Source: Microglena sp. YARC (taxonomy: Eukaryota; Chlorophyta; Chlorophyceae; Chlamydomonadales; Chlamydomonadaceae). From it: 64,000 nt of DNA. The notes under the pieces are model-generated. The model was not told the DNA's origin. It was given only the letters and a program-made list of their open reading frames with translations, and made no database searches. A program made the translations under genes and the position numbers. Each line of letters starts with the position of its first letter. Position 1 is the stretch's first letter. Below are positions 54,401-63,456 of the stretch, in pieces. The DNA lies in assembly GCA_022414725.1 (NCBI GenBank), contig CM039467.1, positions 14,002,658 to 14,066,657 of the forward strand, written 5' to 3'.

Positions 54401-57400
54401 TAGTATCTTCGGGGTGTTACTGGCAGTTTTTTTCAGGGATGGCAGGGATTGGCAGTTTTCAAATCAAAAAGAGGAAATCTTATTCCTTTTTCTTTTTCTT
54501 CTCCTTTTTGGGTGTAAAATAAAGCAGGAATATATTACAGAAACAAATATCCCTGCTTATTTACCCCCAGAAGGAAACCTAACAGGCTCTTATGTAGCAC
54601 CCCCTAAACATCAAGGTATGTAATGTAGCATTTGTCTAGTCTAACTTAAGCTAATCTGACTGTTTTTATAGAGTCTTCTTATCCAACACATGTACAACGA
54701 CCTATCCAACACATGTACAACGTCCTATCCAACACATGTACAACGTCCTATCCAACACATGTACAACGTCCTATCCAACACATGTACAACGACCTATCCA
54801 AAACATGTACAACGACCTATCCAAACCTTGTGTATGCTTAATGCGACGTGCTATTTCTAGGGAACGATGTGCTATCTCTTTTCTCTTCACCTCTAACTAG
54901 CGCTATAATTACGGGATTTATTTAAGCGCTGGCAAGCGCTATTAGCACTAAACTCCTACCACCACCCCCACTCCCACCCCACCCCACCCCTCCTAATCCT
55001 GCAAATTTGTGTACGGGTATGTTAAATGCAGGGAAAGGGCATTGAGAAGCAGCTCACAGTGCGAAAATCCAAAACATGTAGAATGTCGTATCCACAACAC
55101 GTGCAACATCTTATTCAAACCGTGTGTATGTTCAATGGAGGGAAAGAACATGTAGAAGTTCAGCTCATAGTGCAAAAATCCCTCAACCAAAAAATGTACA
55201 ACGTCGTATCCAAAACATGTACAACGTCTAATCCAAAACTTGTGTATGTTGTAATGCAGGGAAAGGGCATTCGAGAAGCAGCTCCCTTAGTGAAAAGCCT
55301 CTCATCCAAAACATGTACAACGACTTATCCCAAACGTGTGTATGTTGTAATGCAGGGAAAGGGCATTCGAGAAGCAGCTCCCTTAGTGAAAAGCCCCTCA
55401 TCCAAACATGTACAACTACTTATCCAAAACGTGTGTATGTTGTAATGCAGGGAAAGGGCATCGAGAAGCAGCTCCCTTAGTGAAAAGCCCCTCATCCAAA
55501 CATGTACAACTACTTATCCAAAACGTGTGTATGTTGTAATGCAGGGAAAGGGCATCGAGAAGCAGCTCCCTTAGTGAAAAGCCCCTCATCCAAACATGTA
55601 CAACTACTTATCCAAAACGTGTGTATGTTGTAATGCAGGGAAAGGGCATCGAGAAGCAGCTCCCTTAGTGAAAAGCCCCTCATCCAAACATGTACAACTA
55701 CTTATCCAAAACGTGTGTATGTTGTAATGCAGGGAAAGGGCATCGAGAAGCAGCTCCCTTAGTGAAAAGCCCCTCATCCAAACATGTACAACTACTTATC
55801 CAAAACGTGTGTATGTTGTAATGCAGGGAAAGGGCATCGAGAAGCAGCTCAGGGCAGCAAGGGAAGAGCTTGAGCAGAAGACGCATGAAGTGGACGGTCT
55901 GTCTACAGAGGTGAGTTCTTTTACTGGGACTACTTGTTGACGTTTTTGCACATGGTAGCTTCCAGATATTCATGCAAAGCGCTGTTTGGGGGGTTGGGGG
56001 GGGGCTACGCATGGTAGTTTCTGGACATTCATGCAAAACGCCTTTGGGGGGGGGGGGGGGGGGGGGGGGCATGGTAGCCTCTGGCCAGATCCATTAGCCA
56101 GCCACTGGGTCAAGCCCAAAGCTTTCAGATGTATTGGAGCGCCTGTCATGTCAGCTTTAAGAGAGCCTACCTAGCTTTAGGTTGCGCTCAAGGAATGGGA
56201 AAAAGAGCTGCCTATAAGCTACTACGTGTACAGACGTGTCACTAAAAAATTGACAGACCTGAACAGACGATACAAAAATGAATAAACTTCCAAGTTATAA
56301 CCGTCGTGAACATGAGCATATTTGGAGTCAAGCAGGAACCAAAGTGTAGTAGAAGCTAAAGCATGGATCCTCCCATGCCACTACTCACTGGCTACATGCC
56401 AATTTCTACCCATGGCATGATCAATACCTACCTGTCAGTACATATCTTTCAGTACCTACCTGTCAGTACATATCTGTCAATACCTGTCAGTACATACCTG
56501 TCAATACCTCCCTGTCGATTCCTGTCAGTATATATCTGCCAATACCTGTCAGTACATATCTGTCAGTACCTACCTGCCAGTACCTGTCAGTGCATGCCTG
56601 TCAATACCTCCCTGTCGATACCTGTCAGGACATATTTTTCAATACCTACCTGCCAATCCCTACCTGTCAATACCTGTCAAAACCTGTCAATGTGCAGGTG
56701 GCCCAGTACAAGGATCAGGTGCCAGGGCTTGAAAGACAGCTGTGGAATGTTGGAGAGGTTGAGACTGTAGTGGGGGAGCTTCAAGAGCAGATTGATCAGT
56801 ACAAGGGGCAGGTCCAAGGGCTCAAAGAGCAGCTCTCCAGCTCAACACGGGCTGAGGCAGAGGCAGAGGTGCTACGTGAGCAGGTGGCCCGGTACAAGGA
56901 GCAGGTGAAAGCGCTTGAAGGGCAGCTGTGGAATGTTGGAGAGGTTGAGACTGTAGTGGGGGAGCTTCAAGTGCAGATTGAGAAGTACAAGGTGCAGGTC
57001 CAAGGGCTCAAAGAGCAGCTGCCCAATGCTGAGAGCGAAGCTGGAGCGCAGGGTGAGGGCGTGTCCCAAAACGAGGCTCGCGTTGTCTCTCTACAAAAGG
57101 AGGTGTCCAAGTACGAAGAACAGGTCCAAGAGCTCAAAGAGCAGCTGACCAATGCTGAGAGCGAAGCTGCAGCTCAGGGTGAGGGGGTGTCCCAGAATGA
57201 GGCTCACGTTGTCTCTCTACAAGAGCAGGTGTCCAAGTACGAAGACCAGGTGTCGAAGTACGAAGTACAGCTGTCGAAGTACGAGGAGCAGGTGTCCAAG
57301 TACGAGGCTGAGGTAGAGGAGCTGCGTGCACAGTCAAGCAGGTACGAGATGGAGGCAGCTGAGCTGCGTGCACAGTCAAGCAAGCATGAGGGGGTGGTAG

Positions 57401-60400
57401 GGGCAGATGAGCTGCTGGCACAGTCAAGCAAGCTTGATACGGAGGTTGATGAGCTGCGCGCGCAGTCAAGCAAGCACGAGGCTGATGCGTTGGATTATCG
57501 CAACAAGTTCCGCTCAGCTGTGAAAAAGGGGAAACGCTTGGAGGAGCAGCTTGCAGCACTCACACTGCAAAGTCAGGCCAAGGGGAAGGAGGAAGCAGGG
57601 GCAGCAGCAACAGAAGCAGGGGCAACGGCAGCAGGGGCAGGGGCAGCAGCAACGGCAGCAGGGGCTGCAAGCCAGCTGGCCAGGGAGGTGGCTGACAGCA
57701 GTAGTACAGCAGCAGGGGCCAGAGGTGTGGAGGCGGCAAGCCAACAGCAGCAGGAGCAAGGGGAGAGCCCCAGTGCAGCAGCTGAAACAGCAGCAACAAC
57801 AGCAACAGCTGCTGAGGTGGAGTCCCTGACAGCTCGTGCCACGGCGTTAGAAGCAGAGCTTGCAGAAGCTAAGCAGAAGCTGGGGGAGGTAGATTCCCTG
57901 ACTGCTCGTACCCTGGCTTTGGAAGCAGAGGTGACGGAAGCTAGACGGAAGCTGGAGGGGTCCCAGCAGGCTGTGGCGGACCTCGATACAGCGTTGTCCA
58001 ACACGGAGGGCTTGATGTCACGGTCTGAAGGAGCAGATGCCAGGGTGGCAGACGCGGAGGACAGCCTGGCACGAATGCAAGTACAGCTGGCAGAGTATGA
58101 GCAAGAGCTTCAGCTGTCTCACGCTGCCTGCAAGGTTTGTAGTGGTGCAGTCACTAGACATCTCCACCATCACCACAACCACCACCACCGACAACAACCG
58201 CAACCATCCACAACACACCACGATCCTCCAAAATGACCACCACACACCACAACCACACCAACCACATCCATCCACCACACACACCTCAACCACAACCCCC
58301 ACCAACATCATAATTGTCTCTACCACCACAACCACACACCATAACCACACACACCACCACCTCCACACACCTCCACCGTCCACCACACACCATCCACCAC
58401 GACCACCACCACCAACATCTTGCAGTCTGCCTCTGAGGCTGAGGCTGAGTGGAAGGCAGCTGTTTCTGATTTGGAGCAGGATGTCGAGACCATGGGTGCC
58501 AAGCTGGATGTATCTGAAGCTGAGCTGTCATCTCTCCAGCTCAGCTACAGCAATGAGATAGAGCAGATGCGTTTTGGTCTTGAAACTGCCCATTCCAGGC
58601 TGGCAGATGCTGAGCAAGCAGAACGTGGGCTTGCCTCCGTGCAGAAGGAGGTGGAAGTTGTGCAGCAACTGCTGAAAGCTGCTCGTGAATCTGAAGAATC
58701 TGCCCTTAAGGTGTGTGAGGAAGTTGGACAGGAGGCTGCTGAGGCGAGGGCTGAGGTGTCCCGCCTGAATGCTGAAGTACAGGCCGCCAGGGAAGCAGTC
58801 CAGCAGGCAGCTTTAGAGAGCACCAGCTCAGCCGTACCAATTGTACTGTTGACTGCACAGCTGGCAGAAACCAACGCACAGCTGGCGGAGACCAGTGCAC
58901 AGCTGGCGGAGACCAGTGCACAGCTGGCAGACGTCAGTGCACAGCTGGAGGTCGCACAACATGAGGTGGCAGAGTTGAAGGACAGTGCTGAATTAGATGG
59001 GCTCCAGAGGGGCAAGGATCAGCAGAAGCTCCGACAGGTCAGTCCTCTGCTACTACCCTTCCCCCTTTCCCTGTACCGGTTTTCCGGGTTTTTTCCCCGT
59101 TCAGGTTCCTGTTCCGGTTTCGGTGTCCTGTTTCCCCGTTCCCGTTCCGGTTCCTGTTCCGTCACCACCAACACCCACCAATACCCACCAAAACCACCTC
59201 CATCATCACCGCCAGAAAAGCAAGGATCAGCAGAACCTCCGACAGGTCAGTCTTCTACTACTACCCTTCCCCCTTTCCCTGTACCGGTTTTCCGGTTCCT
59301 TTCCCCGTTCAGGTTCCTGTTCCGGTTTCGGTGTCCCGTTTCCCCGTTCCCGTTCCGGTTCCTGTTCCGTCACCACCAACACCCACCAATACCCACCAAC
59401 ACCACCTCCATCATCACCGCCAGAAAAGCAAGGATCAGCAGAACCTCCGACAGGTCAGTCCTCTGCTACTACCCTTCCCCCTTTCCCTGTACCGGTTTTC
59501 CGGTTCCTTTCCCCGTTCAGGTTCCTGTTCCGGTTTCGGTGTCCCGTTTCCCCGTTCCCGTTCCGGTTCCTGTTCCGTCACAACCACCACCCACCAATAC
59601 CCACCAACACCAACTCCATCATCACCGCCAGAAAAGCAAGGATCAGCAGAAGCTCCGACAGGTCAGTCTTCTGCTACTGCCCTTCCCGTTCCGGTTACTG
59701 TTCCGTTTTTGTTCTTCCGGTTCCTTTTCCGTTTTCGTTGTTCCGGTTCCTGTTCTGGTTCCTGTTCCACTTTCGGTTTCGATGTTGCGGTTGGGGGTTC
59801 GGTGTTCCGGTTCTTGTTCCAGTTCTGGTTTCTCCGTTCCGGTTTCGATGTTCCAGTTCATATTCCAGTTCCAGTTTCCCCGTTCCATTTCCAGTTTTCC
59901 GGTTCCAGTTCCGGTTTCCCCGTTCCAGTTTCGGTGTTTCGGTTGGGGGTTTGGTGTTCCAGTTCCTGTTCCAGTTCTGGTTTCCCCGTTCCTGTTCCGG
60001 TTTCTCACTCCTTCCCTCCCTCTACCTACCTACCTCTACCAACCTACCCCCCTCCCTCTACCTACCTCCCTTCCTCCCTCTACCTCCCTCTACCTCCCTT
60101 GCTCCCCTCCTCTGACCTTCATATCCCTCCTCCTTTGTCTTGCTTGTAGGCCTGTGACAATAACACGACAATAACCATCCAATTACCATCCGATTGGGCC
60201 GTGACAATAACGTGACAAGTACGTGACCAATTGGGCCGTGACAAGAACGTGACAATAACGTGACCAATTGGGCCGTGACAAGAACGTGACAAGTACGTGA
60301 CCAATTGGGCCGTGACAATAACGCGACAAGTACGTGACCAATTGGGCCGTGACAATAACGTGACCAATTGGGCCGTGACAATAACGTGACAAGTACGTGA

Positions 60401-63400
60401 CCAATTGGGCCGTGACAATAACGTGACAATAACGTGACCAATTGGGCCGTGACAATAACGTGACAAGTACGTGACCAATTGGGCCGTGACAATAACGTGA
60501 CCAATTGGGCCGTGACAATAACGTGACAAGTACGTGACCAATTGGGCCGTGACAATAACGTGACAATAACGTGACCAATTGGGCCGTGACAATAACGTGA
60601 CAAGTACGTGACCAATTGGGCCGTGACAATAACGTGACAATAACGTGACCAATTGGGCCGTGACAATAACGTGACAAGTACGTGACCAATTGGGCCGTGA
60701 CAATAACGTGACAATAACGTGACCAATTGGGCCGTGACAATAACGTGACCAATTGGGCCGTGACAATAACATGACAATAACGTGACCAATTGGGCCGTGA
60801 CAATAACGTGACAATAACGTAACCATCCAATTACCATCCAATTGGGCCGTGACAATAACGTGACAAGTACCCTACAATGAGCCTACAAGTACCGTACAAG
60901 TACCATGAGGTTGAGAAGATGATAATGCAGCTGACCTTCACTTTGCTTGCAGGCCCGTGAGATGATAGTGAAGCTTCAGCATGAGCGCGTTACCATGCGC
61001 TTTTTACTAAGTTATTACCCTGCAATAACCCTACAAGTACCATACAATTACCATACAATTACGGTACAATACCGTACTTGACGAACCTTTTAATATCCCT
61101 CCTCCTCTATCTAGCTTGCAGGCCCGTGAGATGATAGTGAAGCTTCAGCATGAGCGCGGCACCGTGCGCTCTTTACTATGCAATTACCATACAATGACCC
61201 TACAATGTCCCTACAAGAACCATACAAGAACCATAGGCTGACCTACACCACCATTTCACCTGGCTTGCAGGCCCGTGAGATGATAGTGGAGCTTCAGCAT
61301 GAACGCGACACCATGCGCTCCGAGGTTGATGAGATGTCCATGCAGCTGATCTCACAGGAGGCAGCACTACAGCGGTACGGAGCTGAGGGTGGTGGTGATG
61401 GTGACCGTGAGGGTGAGGGTGACGCCGGACATGTTAACTTCGAGCAAGAGTTTGCCTCCCTTCGTGGCAAGATCTCAGATCTGGAGGGGGAGCTGGAAGC
61501 GGGACGTTCAGATCATGCGCGACAAATCTCAGATCTGGAGGGGGAGCTGGAAGCAGGGCGTACATATCAGATTACGAGTGGTCAACAGATCTCAGATCTG
61601 GAAGCAGGGCGCGCAGATCTTACTCAGCAGATCTCAGATCTGGAAGCAGGGCGCGCAGATCTCACTCTACAGATTTCAGATCTTGAAGCAGGGCGCGCAG
61701 ATCTCACTCTACAGATCTCAGATCTGGCTGCTGAGTTGAAGGCTGAGCGTGAGGGTGGGGCTGAGCAAGCAGGTAGCAGAGTGATGAGCCTGGAGGAGGA
61801 AATTCGGGACCAGAAGGCCACCATCAGCCGCCTTGATGGAGAATTGCAAGAGCAGCAGGGGTTGCATGCAGATTTGGTTTCGGAGCTAAAAGATCAGTTG
61901 AGTTGGTTGGGTCAAGACAGCTCTGACAGGGTGTCGTCCCTGGAAGCTGAGTTGACCCAGAGCAGCGACAGGCTGGCCTCCATGCAGAGGGAGGTAGCAG
62001 GCCAACTGGAAGAAGCTGGGCGGCAGCTGGGCGATGCTGAGCTGGCTGTTATGCAGCTGCACGAACAGGTCGGTCACTGGGTGGGGGGTGGAGGAGCTGA
62101 CTGTGTGGGTGGGTGGGTGGGGGGGGTGGGTGGGGGGGCTGGCTTTCATGTAGTGGCACAAACAAGTGGGTAGCTGGGCATGGGGGTTGGGTGTGTGTGG
62201 GTATGGTAGCTGGGCATGGGTGTGTGTGTGTGGAGGGGGGGGGGGGGGGGGGGGGGCTGGCTTTCATGCAGTGGCACAAACAAGTTGGTAGCTGGGCATG
62301 GGGGTTGGGTGGGTGGGGGTATGGTAGCTGGGCATGGGTGTGGGTGTGGGTGTGTGGGGGGGGGTGGGGGGGGGGGGGGGGCTGGCTTTCATGTAGTGGC
62401 ACAAACAAGTGGGTAGCTGGGCATGGGGGGTGGGGGGGGGGGTGTAAGGTAGCTGGGCATGGGGGGGTGGGGGTGGGGTGGGGGGCTGGCTTTCATGCAG
62501 TGGCACTAACAAGTGGGTAGCTGGGCGATGCTGAGATGGCTGTAATGCAGCTGTATGAAGAGGTCGGTCACTAGGTGAGGGGGGGGCTAGCTTTCATGCA
62601 GTGGCACAAACAAGTAGGTAGCTAGGCATGTGGGAGGAGGTGTTGGGCATGGGTGGGGGGGGAGGGCTGGCTGGCTGTAACATCCAGCCAGCCAGGGGGC
62701 AGAGCAGGGGGCTGGTGGCAGGCCCACCCCGTCCTTACCCCCCCACACCCCCGCCCCACCCCTCCTTACTCCTTACCCAACCCATCCTAATTCCAACCTC
62801 ATCTCTACCCCGACCCATCCTTACCCCCGAACCCAGCCTTACCCCAACCCCAACCCATCCCCTACGCACACCAGGTCGAGCGCCTTACCCAGAAGAGAAG
62901 CTAACTGAATCCTATGCCTCAGTCGCGAACCTAAACTCTCGACTGCATCCAGCCAGCCAGGGGCGGAGCAGTGGGCGGGTGGCAGGCCCAACCCCCTCCT
63001 TACCGTCCTTACCCCCCCCCCCCCCCCCTCCCCCCCTCCTTACTCCTTAATTATATATATATTATCCATCCTAATCCCAACCCCATCCTTACCCGACCCA
63101 TCCTAATCCCAACCCCATCCTTACCCGACCCATCCAAATCCCAACCCCATCCTTACCCCAACCCTTCCTTACCCCTATGCACACCAGGTTGAGCGCCTTT
63201 CCCACCTCATCCTTACCCCCACCACCACCACCCACCCCCCTCCTCACGCCTTACCCAACCCCTCCTTATCCCAAGCCCTCCTTACCCCAACCCATCCCCT
63301 ACGCACAACAGGTTGAGCGCCTTACAGAGGAGCTAACTGAATCCCGCGCCTCAGCTGCGAATCTAACCTCTCGACTACATTCAGCCAGCCAGGGAGCGGA

Positions 63401-63456
63401 GCAGTGGGCGGGTGGCAGGCCCAACCGCATGGACGGCATGCGCTCCTCGGGATCAG
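43672..63456 (+). CDS. Giant coiled-coil protein gene, ten exons, partial at both ends
   Basis: The joined model is 43672-45478, 46563-47384, 48153-48332, 49053-49250, 49535-53473, 55827-55910, 56698-58134, 58426-59037, 61271-62068, 63312-63456. All nine introns are phase 0, exons are 84 to 3,939 nt, and the joined frame codes about 3,340 residues without a stop. The product has a low-complexity Ser/Pro/Gly/Lys-rich N-terminal region followed by almost continuous Glu/Ala/Gln/Leu/Lys heptad-type coiled coil made of internal repeats. No motor, kinase or membrane domain is visible. Long coiled coils of this kind act as golgins, centrosome or basal-body scaffolds, or filament tails; which applies is unknown. 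The start and end of the gene are outside or unrecognised. Confidence 0.78.
45479..46562 (+). repeat. Intron A-B with donor and acceptor ladders
   Basis: The exon A end (CAACTTGAGGGCG...TCCAAG-GTGTG) is duplicated at about 45609-45650 with an intact donor, and at 45780-45818 without one. The exon B start (CCCAG-AATCGTGCCGTTGCC) occurs at 45965, 46106, 46253 and 46402 before the used copy at 46563. Between them are CTACCTACC microsatellites. The spacing of the exon B copies is 141-161 bp. Confidence 0.88.
46563..47384 (+). CDS. Exon B: coiled coil with QLKEA repeats
   Basis: Codes 274 residues, starting NRAVALEEELDKVTAQ. Five or more 11-18-residue repeats of the KQLKEA type, then a 24-residue duplication (AEATAASANRRAAESAEEVK and its copy). 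The donor GAAGAC-GTGCGT is weaker than the others, but the next exon joins in phase. Confidence 0.75.
47385..48152 (+). repeat. Intron B-C with acceptor ladder
   Basis: The exon C start (CAG-GTCCGAGCTGAGCTGC) is present at 47550, 47698 (as GCCCAAGCTG) and 47806 before the used copy at 48153. The 47806 copy is nearly a whole exon and has its own donor (CAACTG-GTAGCG), but its sequence has diverged. C-rich simple sequence separates them. Confidence 0.88.
48153..48332 (+). CDS. Exon C (60 codons)
   Basis: Reads VRAELLQLREFKHRSAP through QLAGISADDAHKAMAK to LQEAEEKL, in phase 0 at both sides. Donor CTG-GTAAGA. Coiled coil with a short break at the SADDAH segment. Confidence 0.75.
48333..49052 (+). 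repeat. Intron C-D with acceptor ladder (five decoys)
   Basis: The start of exon D (GAGAAGATGTGCGACGCAG, then TGGGTGTGGAA) is repeated at about 48382, 48495, 48634, 48742 and 48917 before the used copy at 49053. Some copies lack a clean CAG acceptor (ATAG, TTAAG, ATGAG). The spacers carry TATATACCTGAATCTGTA-type sequence. Confidence 0.88.
49053..49250 (+). CDS. Exon D (66 codons)
   Basis: Starts EKMCDAVGVEADEDSP, has a basic KKREVEGKKRP patch (possible nuclear localisation signal) and three to four KASADSS repeats, and ends TAELM. Phase 0 at both sides, donor ATG-GTGCGA. Confidence 0.72.
49251..49534 (+). repeat. Intron D-E: CTGT and CAACC microsatellites
   Basis: GTCTGTCTGTCT tracts (about 49320-49410) are followed by about 20 CAACC/CAACT pentamers (about 49448-49520) that end directly in the acceptor AACCCAACAG. 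Confidence 0.9.
49535..53473 (+). CDS. Exon E: 1,313-codon coiled-coil block
   Basis: Five repeat families in order: LEDVRSSTEQLAKLQIL (three copies, about 35-40 residues each), AELSGAKEAEEKLQLEL (two), EVESERDGARAAMATLTAQ (about ten, 20-34 residues), LQAELEQERVKAAAAED (four, 28 residues) and VDELTSVQSRYKDLQSELE (about eight, 25-27 residues). The exon is uninterrupted for 3.9 kb, in contrast to the repeat-ridden introns. It ends RLKSAVTK, donor AAG-GTAAGA. Confidence 0.82.
53474..53765 (+). repeat. Donor ladder after exon E (three decoys, 94-bp period)
   Basis: The exon end GAGACC-GGGGACG...GACCAAG with GTAAGA is repeated with donors at 53568, 53662 and 53762 (spacing 94, 94, 100). Each copy is preceded by TTATTTTAG, so each could be read as a micro-exon of about 38 nt, which would shift the frame. 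Confidence 0.9.
53766..54145 (+). repeat. GCCTGTATTGCCTGTATTGC-type decayed repeats
   Basis: Variable copies of CTGTATTGCTGTATCGCC with GCATGCATGAGGCCTG derived from the preceding donor ladder. No coding frame. Confidence 0.7.
54130..54360 (+). repeat. Interstitial TTTAGGG tracts in an approximately 60-bp repeat
   Basis: Four or five copies of TTGTACATCCTCCGTGCTGC followed by one to three TTTAGGG units (about 54146, 54191, 54240, 54290, 54336). TTTAGGG is the Arabidopsis-type telomere repeat found in plants and many green algae. Confidence 0.88.
54680..54830 (+). repeat. 23-bp repeat CCTATCCAACACATGTACAA
   Basis: Six or seven tandem copies. The ACATGTACAACG core reappears in each unit of the 94-bp ladder downstream. 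Confidence 0.88.
55032..55826 (+). repeat. Acceptor ladder before exon F (about eight decoys, 94-bp period)
   Basis: Copies of TGCAG-GGAAAGGGCATCGAG start at 55032, about 55137 (degenerate), 55260, 55356, 55451, 55545, 55639 and 55733, before the used exon at 55827. The last four gaps are exactly 94 bp. Decoys diverge after GAGAAGCAGCTC; the four at 55451-55733 read CCCTTAG there, putting a TAG in frame after nine codons, so splicing to them would truncate the protein. Confidence 0.95.
55827..55910 (+). CDS. Exon F (28 codons)
   Basis: Reads GKGIEKQLRAAREELEQK then THEVDGLSTE, phase 0 at both sides, donor GAG-GTGAGT. The smallest exon and the one with the longest decoy ladder. Confidence 0.78.
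55911..56697 (+). repeat. Intron F-G: SINE-like copy, G-run and CCTGTCAATA repeats
   Basis: A repeated CATGGTAG...TTCATGCAAA segment, a 25-G run near 56046, the second copy of the 42310 dispersed repeat (56085-56230), then ACCTGTCAGTACATATCTGT-type repeats (about 56430-56690) running directly into the acceptor AATGTGCAG. Confidence 0.8.
56698..58134 (+). CDS. Exon G (479 codons)
   Basis: Contains two copies of QLWNVGEVETVVGELQ-type 60-residue repeats, two copies of NAESEAGAQGEGVSQNEA-type 43-residue repeats, short SKYEEQV and RAQSSKHE repeats, then a flexible Ala/Gly/Gln-rich break (about residues 300-380 of the exon) and further coiled coil (LTARATALEAELAEAK). Donor CAAG-GTTTGT. Confidence 0.8.
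58135..58425 (+). repeat. Intron G-H: CCACCA-rich simple sequence
   Basis: ACCACCACAACCACAC-type low-complexity sequence up to the acceptor ATCTTGCAG. No ladder is evident at either side. Confidence 0.8.
58426..59037 (+). CDS. Exon H (204 codons)
   Basis: Starts SASEAEAEWKAAVSDLEQD and has four repeats of AQLAETS (7 residues, one heptad each), ending KDQQKLRQ. Donor CGACAG-GTCAGT. Phase 0 at both sides. Confidence 0.8.
59038..59670 (+). repeat. Donor ladder after exon H (three decoys, exact 208-bp period)
   Basis: The last 25-30 nt of exon H with its donor are repeated so that donors fall at 59246, 59454 and 59662, each 208 bp apart. Units also carry GTACCGGTTTTCCGG and TTCCGGTTCCTGTTCCG tracts. 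The long PVPVPVSV-type frames here are artefacts. Confidence 0.93.
59670..60150 (+). repeat. GTTCCGGTTCC-type and CTACCTCC simple sequence
   Basis: Degenerate 6-12-bp repeats of TTCCRGTTCC, then CCTCCCTCTACCTACC up to about 60115. No gene. Confidence 0.8.
60180..60850 (+). repeat. Minisatellite GTGACAATAACGTGACCAAT
   Basis: Built from three modules (GTGACAATAAC, GTGACAAGTAC, GTGACCAATTGGGCC) in alternating short (about 26-bp) and long (about 37-48-bp) units. CCAATTGG and the GTGAC spacing give it dyad character. Long minus-strand frames across it are artefacts. Confidence 0.95.
60953..61270 (+). repeat. Acceptor ladder before exon I (two decoys)
   Basis: GCTTGCAG-GCCCGTGAGATGATAGTG occurs at 60953 and 61122 before the used copy at 61271. 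The decoys match the exon for about 48 nt (to ATGCGC), then switch to intron sequence (TTTTTACTA, TCTTTACTA). Confidence 0.93.
61271..62068 (+). CDS. Exon I (266 codons)
   Basis: Starts AREMIVELQHERDTMRSEV. A Gly/Asp-rich break (GAEGGGDGDREGEGDAGH) is followed by five to six copies of QISDLEAGRADLT (13-17 residues), then coiled coil to AVMQLHEQ. Donor CAG-GTCGGT. Confidence 0.78.
62069..63311 (+). repeat. Intron I-J with G-rich minisatellite and ladders
   Basis: Repeats of GGCTGGCTTTCATGCAGTGG with GCACAAACAAG and GTAGCTGGGCATGGG, interleaved with long G-runs (62085-62480). A degenerate copy of the exon I end has its donor at 62563. C-rich intron sequence then carries two decoy starts of exon J at 62875 and 63188. 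A TTATATATATATTA tract lies near 63049. Confidence 0.85.
63312..63456 (+). CDS. Exon J (48 codons plus one base), last exon seen
   Basis: Starts VERLTEELTESRASAANL, then SRLHSASQGAEQWAGG and a basic RPNRMDGMRSSGS. It ends in phase 1 at CAG-GTCGGT. It is the first intron of the series that is not phase 0. The coiled coil ends here and the tail becomes Gly/Arg/Ser-rich. Confidence 0.65.

Noticed and set aside
58997..60174. Long Phe/Pro/Val frames beyond the exon H donor
   Set aside because: Read-through of a 208-bp intronic ladder; the donor at 59038 and the exon at 61271 keep the frame without them.
60058..60855. Three overlapping minus frames of 215-265 aa (VIVTAQLVT repeats)
   Set aside because: Translations of the GTGACAATAAC minisatellite lying in an intron of the + strand gene.
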